From: Candidatus Kapaibacterium sp.
Lineage (GTDB): Bacteria; Bacteroidota; Ignavibacteria; Kapaibacteriales; UBA2268
NCBI GenBank assembly: GCA_026390695.1
Contig: JAPLFL010000104.1
Coordinates: forward strand, 22,509 to 86,508
Reading direction: 5' to 3'
DNA: 64,000 nucleotides
This document shows, one piece after another, positions 1 through 9,795 of the stretch. Position 1 is the first letter of the stretch. The number at the start of each line of letters is the position of its first letter. Both the position numbers and the translations under genes were made by a program. Below the pieces are notes generated by a model. That model was not told the origin of the DNA. It did no database searches and was given only the letters and a program-made list of their open reading frames with translations.

Positions 1-341
1 TAATTTGTATCAATTCCGCTAGTATCCGATGGTGGTCTTTTTTGAGCACCGAACCAGATTCCACCGGCAAAGATGTACTGATTCTTGGAACCACGCGGCC
101 AAACTCCACCACCAACTGATCGTGCAATATCAAACCCGAAGATACCGTAATTTGAGTTATAAAACTGAAAATTACTTATAGTATTCAACTGGTTATCAAA
201 AGCTCTGGTTGCAACGTGGGCTTCTAACTGATTCCCCTTATCCTTTTTTGTTTGTTCCTTAATATTAGCATTTGAAACATATATGCTAATCGTTAGAAAG
301 AAACAGAAGGAAACTGCCAAAATTCTTTTTAATGAAAACAT
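1..341 (-). CDS. Secreted protein of unknown function, 3' part cut by window edge
   Basis: Reading the minus strand from 341 gives an open frame to the window edge (113 codons) that begins with a signal peptide: MFSLKRI, then a hydrophobic stretch ending near SNA. The mature part contains the stretch QFYNSNYGIFGF and then WPRGSKNQYIFAGGIWFG. I recall this style from large secreted proteins of Ignavibacteria/Kapabacteria-type genomes, but I know no function for it. An in-frame ATG at 353 is possible. The ATG at 341 is preferred because GAGGT lies 5 nt upstream of it. The gene is 53 nt downstream of the TonB receptor on the same strand, so the two are probably co-transcribed. Confidence 0.75.
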   Translation of the reverse strand, partial: MFSLKRILAVSFCFFLTISIYVSNANIKEQTKKDKGNQLEAHVATRAFDNQLNTISNFQFYNSNYGIFGFDIARSVGGGVWPRGSKNQYIFAGGIWFGAQKRPPSDTSGIDTN

Positions 342-394
342 GTTTAACCTCATATATATTAATTAATTCTTCGCGTTTATTTTATTATTCTTCA

Positions 395-3300
395 TTAATA
401 ATTTATCATTATTCCAAGGCTGACCGAACGTGGTCTGATAAAATTAGTCTGACCTTTTAAGATCATTTCTTCTAATTTCAGCCAGGCATTGTATTGTTCA
501 ATTTGTGTAACTGTTCCACTTTTGTCAAAATCTGCTGCTGCGGAATAATATCTCTTTCCATAAGGATCGAAGTTAGCTTGATCCCAGGAATCAGGATTAG
601 CAATATTCATTTTATCGTACATTACATTTGAAGGAAAATTACCAATGAGTTTGTTTAGTGTGTAATTATCATTTAAGGGATCACCCGTATTTGTATAGAT
701 TCCTGCATAAGTTGTATTATTCAGTACATTACTTACATCCATAAAAATCTGAACACTCATTTTATTTGAAACCATATCTCCTAAATAATCCGAAAGATAG
801 AATGATTTATAAATCTTCATATCTGTATTCCAGCTCGATGGACCACGCAAGGCATTTCTTTCACTTATTGCTTTTAAAGCGTCATTAGTTAGTGTATATG
901 GGGCTCCTGAATTCCATGAATAGGTAAAATTTAAATTAGTTGACTGAAGTGGTTTCATTCCCCATATCTCAGGACCATCATTTTTTGCAAATCCAAAATT
1001 AATATTTGCATTTACCCTATGCAACCTATCGTAATTTACTGGGAATGGAGCACGTGGGAAAGGAATAAGTCCAGTGTAAACATCAGGATTTAAACCTACG
1101 TTTGAGGCAGCATCAGAAGCTGTAGAAATAGCATTTGATAATGTATAATTCATATCAAAATTTATATTATTTGTCATTCTTTTTCGTATTGATAATTCTA
1201 ATCCTTTGGATGCTCCATATTCTCTGACAGAATATTCAAAATATGGGGTTGGTGTAATCATAACATTAACGGCACCAAGTTTATTATAATCATCTTTGTA
1301 ATAAGCAGAAGCCGTAATAGCCATGTCTTCCGTAAGTTGCAGATCGTAGTCAATTGAATAACTGTTTGTTCTCTGAGCTTCAAGATTAGGATTTCCAACA
1401 GGAGTACCAGGACGTAATCTGTCCTGACCAAAATTATCATAAAGGTTTACCAATTCAGGAATTTTAAAGAACATGCCGTAAGAAATTATAATATTTGATC
1501 TGTCTGTTACAGGATAAGCAACATTGACACGTGGGCTGATCTGAAATTTAGTTGTAGAGTTTGCAAATCCCGTAGGACTTGCTATTGAGATAAATTCTTC
1601 ACTTGAAGATTTCACTCTGTAAATAGTATTTGCATTGAAACAATCAAATCTCAAACCTGGGCTAATAATAATTCCAAGATCGGTTTTCTTTGAATCCTGT
1701 GTTTTTATCTGATCCTGAACATAAACAGAAAATCTCCATGGTTTTACAGGTGCAGATGTTCTTTGAATCGCAATGTCAGATTGTGCGTAAATATTACCAC
1801 CCCACATATCTGTATAAATATCACTAAATGCCTGCCCGTCGTAAGGCATATCGTTATAATGCCTGTCCATTCTTGAAATTCTACCTTCAAAACCAGCTTT
1901 AAATGTATGATGGAAATTTCCGAATTGTTCAATATTTGTTACAGATCCGTCAAGCTGCCAGTAGGTTCCTTTTCTATAATCAATGATTGAAGAATTACCA
2001 TGCATATAATAAGCATAATTAACTCCATAAGGATTATTCATTCCCATATTTGTAGCATTTCCTTCGATATATCCGGTTAAAGGATTAATTGCCGGAACAT
2101 TTAAATATAAAGGCTTATAACCCGGTAAAAATCCATCAGGAATCAATACTGTTTGATTTAAAATTGACCATTGATCAACAATATTATCTTTTCCAGATTT
2201 TATTATATCTAAAGATCTATTAGGGTCGATTTGCGTTGTAGATACTATATAATTATCCTGAGGAGTAAGTAAATTATAACCGCTAAAGAAAGAAGGTCCG
2301 TTATAATCAGCTCTTCTGCCCATAAATTCATTATTAGCATTTACTGACAAGGTTACTTCGTAAAATAGCGAATTACTTACAGCATGATTGAATCTTGCAA
2401 GAAAATTATATATAGTTTCATTTGCCATAATGGCCTTAACAAAATTCTCCTTATACGGGATAATTTGATTATCTTTATATCCAGTATCTGTTGCATAAGA
2501 CCAGAAATAATTCCCAAGAGAAATATCTGTTATTCCATAAGTAGCATTAAGCATTAAAGAAGCTCCTTTGGCAATTTCGAATTTCAATAAAGGAGTAAAA
2601 TTCTTCATATTCTTTTGTGTGTTTGGAACGCGACTCGGACTCGTTCCCCAAGGATCGGTAACGTCATAAGAAGATACAAGAGATTGAGTTCTTCCAAAAT
2701 TTGAATACCCAAAGGATGTTGATCGGTATTGTTCATGATTATAATTTGTAGAAAAATAAAACGTTGAACCTTCAATCATCGGCAGTGGTCCACCAACTCC
2801 AATATCAGCTATATCAGGTAATGATGACTGTAGCTTTAATCCGGGTCCTGATGCCACTAATTTTTTATTATTTCCATCACTAACGATTTTCACTCCATTA
2901 GCCTGAGAGCCAAATAAAGCCGGGATATCAGTCTTATAACGCAATAATGCTTCATATTTATCCGTTCTACCTGTCTTTAAGGAACTATTAACAATTCCTC
3001 CTAAGGCTTCGCCATACTCGGCACTGAAGCCACCTTTTATAACTTGTATTTCTTCAACTGCAAAGTTTGATACCATTGGAAAATTACCATTACCGAATGC
3101 ACCGGTACCACCAATAAATTGATTTCCCATATCAACTCCATTTACACGAACCTGAGTTTCTGTTGCGCGCGATCCGCGGATATTAAAACCGCTTCCGGCT
3201 GCTATAACACCTGATGACAGAGAAACCGTACCAAGAACACTTCTGTTCATATTTACTAATTGTTGTCCGACCCAACTGTTTCCAGAACCGATTTTAGTTT

Positions 3301-3661
3301 TATCAACCATTTCACGGCCACCTTCAACAATCATTACTCTTCCTTGAATCACTTTTTCAAATTGAATTTTGATTTCCTTCTCGGCATCGGCAGAAATTCT
3401 CACTTCTTGCATTTCTGCTTCACTATTTGCAAATGTTACTCTGATATCATAAGCACCGGCATTAATATCGGATATAGTAAATCTACCGTCTTTATCAGTT
3501 AATGCACCTCGATTTGTACCTTTAACCAAAACCTTAGCGCCCAGCACGGGTTTTCCTGTTTCATCCAGAACTACTCCTCTAAGAATACCATAGATTCCTG
3601 CAAAAACCTGTGCAGAAATGATTAAGGTTAATATAATCAGTATCGGAATTATTTTTTTCAT
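395..3661 (-). CDS. TonB-dependent outer-membrane receptor with carboxypeptidase-regulatory-like N-terminus
   Basis: 1088 aa. A signal peptide (about residues 1-21) is followed by a carboxypeptidase-regulatory-like beta-sandwich (about 25-105, GIYGILRGVVLDETGKPVLG onward). A plug domain follows (about 125-235, with FNIRGSRATETQVRVNGVDM and IQVIKGGFSAEYGEALGG), then a long barrel region ending in aromatic-rich strands. The protein ends SLGIMINY, a normal barrel terminus. The architecture is that of SusC/CirA-type TonB receptors, which import large or scarce substrates (iron complexes, glycans, peptides) using TonB energy. The substrate cannot be read from sequence, and no SusD partner is adjacent. 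The start is supported by AGGAG about 7 nt before the ATG. A secreted-protein gene follows it, and the sigma/anti-sigma pair is upstream on the same strand. Confidence 0.92.
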   Translation of the reverse strand: MKKIIPILIILTLIISAQVFAGIYGILRGVVLDETGKPVLGAKVLVKGTNRGALTDKDGRFTISDINAGAYDIRVTFANSEAEMQEVRISADAEKEIKIQFEKVIQGRVMIVEGGREMVDKTKIGSGNSWVGQQLVNMNRSVLGTVSLSSGVIAAGSGFNIRGSRATETQVRVNGVDMGNQFIGGTGAFGNGNFPMVSNFAVEEIQVIKGGFSAEYGEALGGIVNSSLKTGRTDKYEALLRYKTDIPALFGSQANGVKIVSDGNNKKLVASGPGLKLQSSLPDIADIGVGGPLPMIEGSTFYFSTNYNHEQYRSTSFGYSNFGRTQSLVSSYDVTDPWGTSPSRVPNTQKNMKNFTPLLKFEIAKGASLMLNATYGITDISLGNYFWSYATDTGYKDNQIIPYKENFVKAIMANETIYNFLARFNHAVSNSLFYEVTLSVNANNEFMGRRADYNGPSFFSGYNLLTPQDNYIVSTTQIDPNRSLDIIKSGKDNIVDQWSILNQTVLIPDGFLPGYKPLYLNVPAINPLTGYIEGNATNMGMNNPYGVNYAYYMHGNSSIIDYRKGTYWQLDGSVTNIEQFGNFHHTFKAGFEGRISRMDRHYNDMPYDGQAFSDIYTDMWGGNIYAQSDIAIQRTSAPVKPWRFSVYVQDQIKTQDSKKTDLGIIISPGLRFDCFNANTIYRVKSSSEEFISIASPTGFANSTTKFQISPRVNVAYPVTDRSNIIISYGMFFKIPELVNLYDNFGQDRLRPGTPVGNPNLEAQRTNSYSIDYDLQLTEDMAITASAYYKDDYNKLGAVNVMITPTPYFEYSVREYGASKGLELSIRKRMTNNINFDMNYTLSNAISTASDAASNVGLNPDVYTGLIPFPRAPFPVNYDRLHRVNANINFGFAKNDGPEIWGMKPLQSTNLNFTYSWNSGAPYTLTNDALKAISERNALRGPSSWNTDMKIYKSFYLSDYLGDMVSNKMSVQIFMDVSNVLNNTTYAGIYTNTGDPLNDNYTLNKLIGNFPSNVMYDKMNIANPDSWDQANFDPYGKRYYSAAADFDKSGTVTQIEQYNAWLKLEEMILKGQTNFIRPRSVSLGIMINY

Positions 3662-3709
3662 TGTTTTCTCCTCGAACCTTAAAAATTGTTTTTATTTTCT
3701 AATTATTTA

Positions 3710-5674
3710 CTATTTTATCACATTAAATTTAATTGAACTTGTCGATCCTGCACCTGTCATGCGGGCTATATAAACTCCATTTGACAAATCAGAAGTTGTA
3801 AACTTGGTGGATTTAATATTTGAATCAAACTGACCATTAAATATATTTTTAACTTTTTTTCCAAATAAATCATAAATGTCAATCGAGCAAAAACCATTAT
3901 CAGTGCCAATAAAATTAACATTGGCAAATCCATCACTTGTCGGATTTGGTGAAATGCTTAAAATTCTGCTCTCATTGCTCAGAACGGGATCATCACCAAC
4001 GGCAAGGAATTTCTGAGCATTAAATTTTCCAGCCATCACATATTGATAATTATCAGCTAAACCGAGCTGCCTGTCGATAGCATCCTGACCGGTTTCTCCT
4101 GCAACTGGTCTTGATTCGACCTTGATGATTGGGATTGCAGTAATATCGTTTGGTAAAATGTCTGGCAACCATGTGATTCTATCATAAATTGGTGAATTTG
4201 TGATATTCCCCATTTTACTCCATTTTGTCGATCCTGCACTTCTGATTGAAATGAAAATATCTGTATTATCAGCATTGGCATTTGCAAAACTAACCCATTT
4301 AGCAACTATATATTTTCCATCAGCAGTCCGGGAAGCCTGAATTTCATATTGCATCTGGTTATTTGTATCAGGAGTGGTGCTGGAAGCTGATTGCATGTAG
4401 GTTACCCATCCACGTTTCAAATCAGTAATTTTTCTGACTGACCAAGAGGCATCTGTAGCGGATTTAAAAAATTCGAGTAATTGAAAAGCTTGCTGATCTA
4501 AAGATTTATAATCTGGATCACGATTTTCATCGAACCATCCTATAACCGAATTATCACCATTATCAAAATTTACAAAATCCTGACAAGAAAGATAAACTTT
4601 AGTCACACTATCTGTAATTCCAATTGAAGTGGCATAATCTTCAAGAACCGATCGAGGGATAACGTCAAAATCAGTCCATGTTTTTCCTTTGTCAGTGGAC
4701 TTGGATATTCCACTTGTATAGCGATAGGGGCTTTCGTTTGCAAATAATCCGTTCACACAAAGAAAAAGATTATTTTTACTATCATATCTAAAATTGACCA
4801 AGCTCATTGTGGTAATAAAATTTGCAGATCCGAAAACATTTGGATCTGTAAATAAGCTTGAAGCCCATTGATCAGGTATCGATGTAGTCCATGTTTGAAG
4901 GTCTGAAGAAACTGACCTAATCCCAGTATTTTGATTATCTACACTTGGTGCTGAGGAGTTGTCCCAGAGATGACCGACTGCAAAAGCATAAGGATTAGTA
5001 CTAAAAAAACTTGCCATTCTATTATCAGAACTCCAGGTATAAGTTAGTCCTTGAGCAGATAAGGAAGCAAATGGGCCACCGGTTCCGGGTGTGAATCCAT
5101 TAATAGTTCCTACATCCCATTTACCACTTGCATCGTTTGGTACAGGTGCACAGAAGAAGTAGTACATATCCTGACCGTCATAAGTGGCAGTAACTGAGGG
5201 ATAGCGGGCACGCTGCTTAGGTTGATGAACATTATAATTATAGATTAACATTTTATTAGACCAAGCAGTACCTTGGTCAGTTGAAATATGAATAAAGAGA
5301 TTATCTTTACAATCAACCTTGCTACCACCGGGATTTCTTGCCAAATCCTCATAGCCACGCATAATTGTAACTAAAGTATTTGTTCCTGCATGATAGACAA
5401 AGGGCATCTGATCATTAGAGAAATAAGAATAAGCATTTGCCAGTGAATCTAAGACTTTAAACTGACAATCTCCTTCGGGATAATTTCCAAAAAGTGAAAT
5501 TTTTCCACTATTTTTCAAATTATTATAATTTGGTGAAACTTTATATGAAAAATTTCGTATATAGTTTTTATGATTACTTGCAGGTGGCTCGTCATTTGCT
5601 GACCAGGCAAGCGTTGTCCCGGCTATCAAAGCCATGATTGCCACTGTATAAATTATATTTCGTAAAAAACACAT
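3710..5674 (-). CDS. T9SS-exported protein with sialidase/BNR-like repeats
   Basis: 654 aa from the ATG at 5674, which has GGAGG 5 nt upstream. An in-frame longer reading to 5728 would put 18 extra residues before the signal peptide and is unlikely. A signal peptide (MCFLRNIIYTVAIMALIAG) leads into a beta-rich body with repeated Asp/Trp-box-like stretches such as STDQGTAWSN and STDKGKTWTDFD. These are typical of BNR/sialidase-like propellers. The last roughly 80 residues (SPNPTSDGFANVNF to FNVIK) form a type A T9SS sorting domain, so the product is probably exported across the outer membrane and anchored or released. No enzymatic residues can be assigned. The gene stands alone, with 49 nt before the TonB receptor. 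Confidence 0.85.
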   Translation of the reverse strand: MCFLRNIIYTVAIMALIAGTTLAWSANDEPPASNHKNYIRNFSYKVSPNYNNLKNSGKISLFGNYPEGDCQFKVLDSLANAYSYFSNDQMPFVYHAGTNTLVTIMRGYEDLARNPGGSKVDCKDNLFIHISTDQGTAWSNKMLIYNYNVHQPKQRARYPSVTATYDGQDMYYFFCAPVPNDASGKWDVGTINGFTPGTGGPFASLSAQGLTYTWSSDNRMASFFSTNPYAFAVGHLWDNSSAPSVDNQNTGIRSVSSDLQTWTTSIPDQWASSLFTDPNVFGSANFITTMSLVNFRYDSKNNLFLCVNGLFANESPYRYTSGISKSTDKGKTWTDFDVIPRSVLEDYATSIGITDSVTKVYLSCQDFVNFDNGDNSVIGWFDENRDPDYKSLDQQAFQLLEFFKSATDASWSVRKITDLKRGWVTYMQSASSTTPDTNNQMQYEIQASRTADGKYIVAKWVSFANANADNTDIFISIRSAGSTKWSKMGNITNSPIYDRITWLPDILPNDITAIPIIKVESRPVAGETGQDAIDRQLGLADNYQYVMAGKFNAQKFLAVGDDPVLSNESRILSISPNPTSDGFANVNFIGTDNGFCSIDIYDLFGKKVKNIFNGQFDSNIKSTKFTTSDLSNGVYIARMTGAGSTSSIKFNVIK

Positions 5675-5728
5675 AAAACCTCCAAATATAAAAAGAACTG
5701 TAATTTTCCGAGTTTCGGCAAACTCCAA

Positions 5729-5869
5729 AAATAGGAATATTTTCTTATATTTTTTATCTAATTAAGTTTAATTATTTTCAAGTTATTCTTATTAAGAGTT
5801 TATTAGATTATTAAATAGTTATTATTAAATAAGTTATTGTTTTATGAACTTTTGATTAATAAAAATAAA
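5729..5869. other. AT-rich intergenic gap
   Basis: A very AT-rich spacer between two minus-strand genes. It must carry the promoter of the T9SS protein gene. I see no convincing hairpin terminator for the anti-sigma gene and no clear TAnnTTTG box. Confidence 0.3.
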
Positions 5870-7288
5870 TTATAGCTTTAATTGGAATCCATAAATTATC
5901 GAAATTGTTTTATTCAAATATATATCCGAATTAGCTGAATTATTTGGAATATTTGATTGAAACAGCTTCATATCCGCTCCTGCTGTGATTCCTATCCAAG
6001 GTAGAATTTCATATTTCCCTAAAATTCTTAAATAACCAATTACTCCGTTTTCATTTGTACCAAAACCAATACGTGAAAATAAATCACTTGATGATGAGTT
6101 GTACAGCGAGTATTCAAAGAAAGCCGCACCCCAAAACATCTGATTTACGATCTGACTTCGCAACGGTACTCTAATTGTTGTAACAGGATTTTCTATTGAA
6201 TTTATCATATTGTCCGGTTTGGCTTGCCTTGTTAAACTTGTGGAGCGTATTGGAATCACAATATATTTTACATCTTCAAAATAATAAGTTGCAACCCCTA
6301 TTTCCAGACCGGTTCTTATTCTACTGTTGATGGAATAAGCAAGACTTTGGGAATAATTATTTATGGGAGTTGTTTTTGTTAATTTCATTGCACCTCGGTA
6401 AACATCGGATCCAACGAAGGAAGACAAATGCACATTAACTTTTGTGGGATAAATTTCATAAGAATTTACAGGATTAAACAATCGGGTGTTTAATTGTGAA
6501 TTTGAATTGATTAAATTTGGGTTAAAGGGAAGCAGTTGAGAATTGTAAATATTTTCCTGCTTATTTTCATTTGATCCGGAAGGAAGCCTGTTCACATTTT
6601 CAAGTATTTTGGATGAATTAATATCGTTAGATTGAGTTCCAATTGTACTGTTCAATTTTTGATCAATTTTTTGATCTGATGATTCAACTTTATCAGTTAC
6701 TTGTAAAATTTTGGAATTTTCAACTTTATTATCATTGTCTTCACTTAAAGGTAAGGCTTGATCATTTTCTTTTAAATTACTAACATCCGAATTAGTAATC
6801 TCAACTTCAATCAAACGATTATTAATATTCTGTTTCACGGCTTTTGCAGAGCTATTAGGAATTTCTGAACTCTGAACTTTATCAGAAGAAGAAGATGAAA
6901 TTAGATTTTTTTCATTGCCCTGTTTGCTATAATTAGTTATTGAAAAATCAGGAAAATTCAAATCATTGATATTAAAAACAAAACTTATGAAGAAAAAGGC
7001 AATTGCCGCAGCCATTGCAGGGAAATAAGTTTTTTTAGGGTAAATTCTGAAGGTTTTCTGTTCAGTTTGTAAAATTGACATCATCACCAAATCTTCAACA
7101 TGACGAGAGAAAGACTCGGGAACACTGATTGAAGCGCTATCTTGCTTTATAGCATGAATTAGATCAATGGAAGCATCAAATTTATCTTTGTAACTTTCAT
7201 CTTCGGCTAATAAAGAGCGAAAAATAGAATCATCTTCTGTATCAAGCTCCCCGTCTAAGTATTTCGATATGTAATCTTCACGATTCAT
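5870..7288 (-). CDS. Membrane anti-sigma factor with beta-rich C-terminal domain
   Basis: 472 aa. The first roughly 70 residues (MNREDYISKYLDGELDTEDD) look like the cytoplasmic sigma-binding domain of an anti-sigma factor, without an obvious HxxxCxxC zinc motif. A single membrane helix sits at about 88-107. A Ser/Asn/Lys-rich linker covers about 115-270. The last roughly 190 residues are beta-rich, with alternating aromatic strands and GLEIGVATYYFEDV, resembling an outer-membrane or transport-type barrel. The start codon overlaps the end of the sigma gene by 11 nt (ATGAATCGTGA), typical of a translationally coupled sigma/anti-sigma pair. By analogy it sequesters the sigma factor at the inner membrane. 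What the C-terminal part does is unknown. The protein is not FecR-like. Confidence 0.75.
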   Translation of the reverse strand: MNREDYISKYLDGELDTEDDSIFRSLLAEDESYKDKFDASIDLIHAIKQDSASISVPESFSRHVEDLVMMSILQTEQKTFRIYPKKTYFPAMAAAIAFFFISFVFNINDLNFPDFSITNYSKQGNEKNLISSSSSDKVQSSEIPNSSAKAVKQNINNRLIEVEITNSDVSNLKENDQALPLSEDNDNKVENSKILQVTDKVESSDQKIDQKLNSTIGTQSNDINSSKILENVNRLPSGSNENKQENIYNSQLLPFNPNLINSNSQLNTRLFNPVNSYEIYPTKVNVHLSSFVGSDVYRGAMKLTKTTPINNYSQSLAYSINSRIRTGLEIGVATYYFEDVKYIVIPIRSTSLTRQAKPDNMINSIENPVTTIRVPLRSQIVNQMFWGAAFFEYSLYNSSSSDLFSRIGFGTNENGVIGYLRILGKYEILPWIGITAGADMKLFQSNIPNNSANSDIYLNKTISIIYGFQLKL

Positions 7289-7847
7289 ATAATTCCTTAT
7301 GTATGGGTTTTAATAATTTTCTTAGAATTAGTCTAGCTCGATAGACTCTGATTTTTGCTAAGGATACGTCTATCTTAAGAATTTCTGCAATTTCCTGATA
7401 ACTGTATTCCTGATATTCCCGCAAAACCAAAGCCTCACGAAACGGCAATGGAAGCATAGCAATGGCTTTCCCTATATATTGCTTCAGCCCGAAGTCATCT
7501 TCATTTTCGGTTAATTGAAAATCCTGACTATCTTCAGCAAGACTTGGTCCTGATTCTCTTTTATTGCGAAGAATATTCATACAAGAATTTCTTGCGATAG
7601 TAAAAAGCCAGGCTGCAAAGTTTTTTCCCTGAAAATCAAATCTATGCTCGTAAACATTAATAAAAGTTTCTTGAAAAGCATCTTTTGCCAATGCTTCACT
7701 ATTTAATATTCTCAGACAGTAGCGATAAACTTTATGCTGATAGTTATCATAGAGGATTTTGAAGGCTTCGGCACTACCTTTACGTAGGTTTTCGGCAGCT
7801 TTTCTAAGCTCAATTTCCTCTTTATTATTTTGCCTGTTAAAAAACAT
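7278..7847 (-). CDS. ECF-type RNA polymerase sigma factor
   Basis: 189 aa. Region 2 is present (AFKILYDNYQHKVYRYCLRI, then AKDAFQETFINVYEHR and FAAWLFTIARNSCMNIL). Region 4 is the helix-turn-helix segment LPLPFREALVLREYQEYSYQ followed by EIAEILKIDVSLAKIRVYRA. There is no region 1.1 or region 3, so this is a group IV (ECF) sigma. It is followed by and overlaps its probable membrane anti-sigma, so activity is likely controlled by release from that protein in response to an envelope signal. Its targets are unknown. The neighbouring TonB receptor and secreted proteins on the same strand are plausible members of the regulon. Confidence 0.92.
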   Translation of the reverse strand: MFFNRQNNKEEIELRKAAENLRKGSAEAFKILYDNYQHKVYRYCLRILNSEALAKDAFQETFINVYEHRFDFQGKNFAAWLFTIARNSCMNILRNKRESGPSLAEDSQDFQLTENEDDFGLKQYIGKAIAMLPLPFREALVLREYQEYSYQEIAEILKIDVSLAKIRVYRARLILRKLLKPIHKELYES

Positions 7848-8111
7848 TTTCTTTTACCACATTAACTTAAAACTAAGACACATCAAACATAAAAAAAGTT
7901 ACAGTTTGTGTAAGTTTTTTTTCTTTATTTGTTCACAAAATCAAATTTACTTAAATTTAAAGATTATTAAGCAATTAAATTCAATTCTATATTAATATAT
8001 ATTGTGTTTGGTTTCAGATTTTTTTCATTTTCAATAGTATTTCAAAAGATGCAGAAAAATTTATTTGAATATTCATATTCTATAAAAAATTTATTAAAAT
8101 TTTTCCGAAAG

Positions 8112-9719
8112 ATGTTGGTACTTTCATTTTATATTTTATTCTTTTCGCAACAACTGGCTCCTGCTCTTGATAAAGTACAGATAGGTAAAATAAATATTAA
8201 CCGAAAAAACGTGTTTGATTCAAGTTCAAAGGATTGGTTTTTTGCTGCCAAATTAGCTAACTCTTTACACATTATTACACAAGAATACTTTATCACAGAT
8301 GAGTTATTGTTTTCTGAAGGGGATACTGTTGATACAGATAAATTATATGAAACGGTGAGAAATTTAAGAAAAACAGGATTGTTCTCAGAAGTTAAAATCG
8401 TTCTTGATAGTGCAGATGACGATAAATATGACATTAATGTTCAGACACAAGACGTATGGTCAACAAATCCGGAAATATTATTTGGCAAGGGTGGGAATTC
8501 CTACAATTTCGGTGGAAGAATTGCAGAACTTAATTTAGCAGGAACAGCTACTGCCCTATCTCTGGAAGCATTATTCCGTTCTGAGAATAATATAGGTATG
8601 CAGGGACGAGGAATTTTACTTTTGCGAAGAGCTTTCAGGTCAGAATATACTCTTTATGCTGATTTAAGGGCAAACAAATATCGCACTGATGGCGAGTTAT
8701 TATTTTATAAGCCTTTTAGATCTATCGAAACTGAATACTCTTATGGTCTTGATCTGGTAAATAATTTTGGTCGCGATTTTATTTATTCAATAACTAAAGA
8801 TTCCTTAAATACATTTAGAGAACGCTCTTTGACTACATGGTTTTCCAAATCATGGTTAAAAAAGGATAGAATTTTTATTACAGGTCTTTTCCAGCTAAAC
8901 AACGATCTGAGGCTGCAGCATGAATCAATCAGGGCTTTCGATAATTCTGGAATTGTACTTTTAGCTTTTTCTTCCGTAGCTCAGAATTATACTTCAGTTA
9001 GTAAACTTAATTCTTATCACACTGAAGATTTACCAACTGGTGGCTGGGGAAGCGCAGTTTTAGGGAAAGTATTCCCTTATGGAGATTACAATGCATTAAA
9101 CTCTTGTTATTATCTCGGTGGTCAGGCTGAAGCCTCTTATTTCGACGACCAGCTCTATTTATTCGGTGGTGTCGAAGGAGGAAGTGCATTCAGAAGCAGC
9201 TTATCTTATGATACTTATGCTTCGGTTACAGGACTGGGATTTTATAGATTAGATGGAAGTATGCTGATTGCCTCAAGATTTAAGTCCCAGAGCGCTTGGA
9301 ACTGGAGAGGTGAACGCCAGCTTATTCTTGATAATGATTATGGTCTTCGCGGCTATAGATTGAATCGCTTGGCAGGAGATAGTCGTTTGTTAAACAATCT
9401 TGAATTTAGGTATTTTCCTGATTGGAAATTCTGGATTTTAAATTTCTCGGGTGTAGCGTTTTATGACTTGGGAACAGTATGGAAGCAGTCCGAAAAATTT
9501 ACAAATTCAAGATTTCATCATTCATTAGGACTTGGTCTCAGAATATATGACGATAAACAAAACGGTACTGCTGCTGTATTTCGTATAGATGTGGCTTATA
9601 ATGTTGATGAAAAGCGCATTGCGGAAATTATTTTAACATCAAGTCAGATGTTCAATGTCTTTGGTATTCACGATTTTAAATTACCTCAGATTTTTGGTAA
9701 TATTTTTGATCATGAATAA
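8112..9719 (+). CDS. Omp85/BamA-TamA-like outer-membrane protein with POTRA domain
   Basis: About 535 aa. The ATG at 8112 gives a compact signal peptide (MLVLSFYILFFSQQLAPA). In-frame ATG 8049 and GTG 8004 are alternatives with an over-long N-terminal region. A POTRA-like unit follows (DTVDTDKLYETVRNLRKTGL, then FSEVKIVL). A C-terminal 16-strand-type barrel carries the Omp85 loop-6 signature variant as LRGYRLNRLAG and then NNLEFRYFPDWKFW. Family members insert or translocate proteins at the outer membrane. With one recognisable POTRA this is closer to the short TamA/surface-antigen type than to BamA. It stands alone, 76 nt upstream of deoC. The substrate is unknown. Confidence 0.8.
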   Translation: MLVLSFYILFFSQQLAPALDKVQIGKININRKNVFDSSSKDWFFAAKLANSLHIITQEYFITDELLFSEGDTVDTDKLYETVRNLRKTGLFSEVKIVLDSADDDKYDINVQTQDVWSTNPEILFGKGGNSYNFGGRIAELNLAGTATALSLEALFRSENNIGMQGRGILLLRRAFRSEYTLYADLRANKYRTDGELLFYKPFRSIETEYSYGLDLVNNFGRDFIYSITKDSLNTFRERSLTTWFSKSWLKKDRIFITGLFQLNNDLRLQHESIRAFDNSGIVLLAFSSVAQNYTSVSKLNSYHTEDLPTGGWGSAVLGKVFPYGDYNALNSCYYLGGQAEASYFDDQLYLFGGVEGGSAFRSSLSYDTYASVTGLGFYRLDGSMLIASRFKSQSAWNWRGERQLILDNDYGLRGYRLNRLAGDSRLLNNLEFRYFPDWKFWILNFSGVAFYDLGTVWKQSEKFTNSRFHHSLGLGLRIYDDKQNGTAAVFRIDVAYNVDEKRIAEIILTSSQMFNVFGIHDFKLPQIFGNIFDHE

Positions 9720-9795
9720 AAATAATTACAAATTTTTAATATTCAATTTTTAGTATTATTTTTATGAATTAGAATTAACAGGAAGAATAATTATT

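Noticed and set aside
5870..7288. FecR-type anti-sigma acting with the TonB receptor at 395-3661
   Set aside because: No FecR domain is visible, and the receptor lacks the N-terminal secretin/STN signalling domain needed for that pathway.
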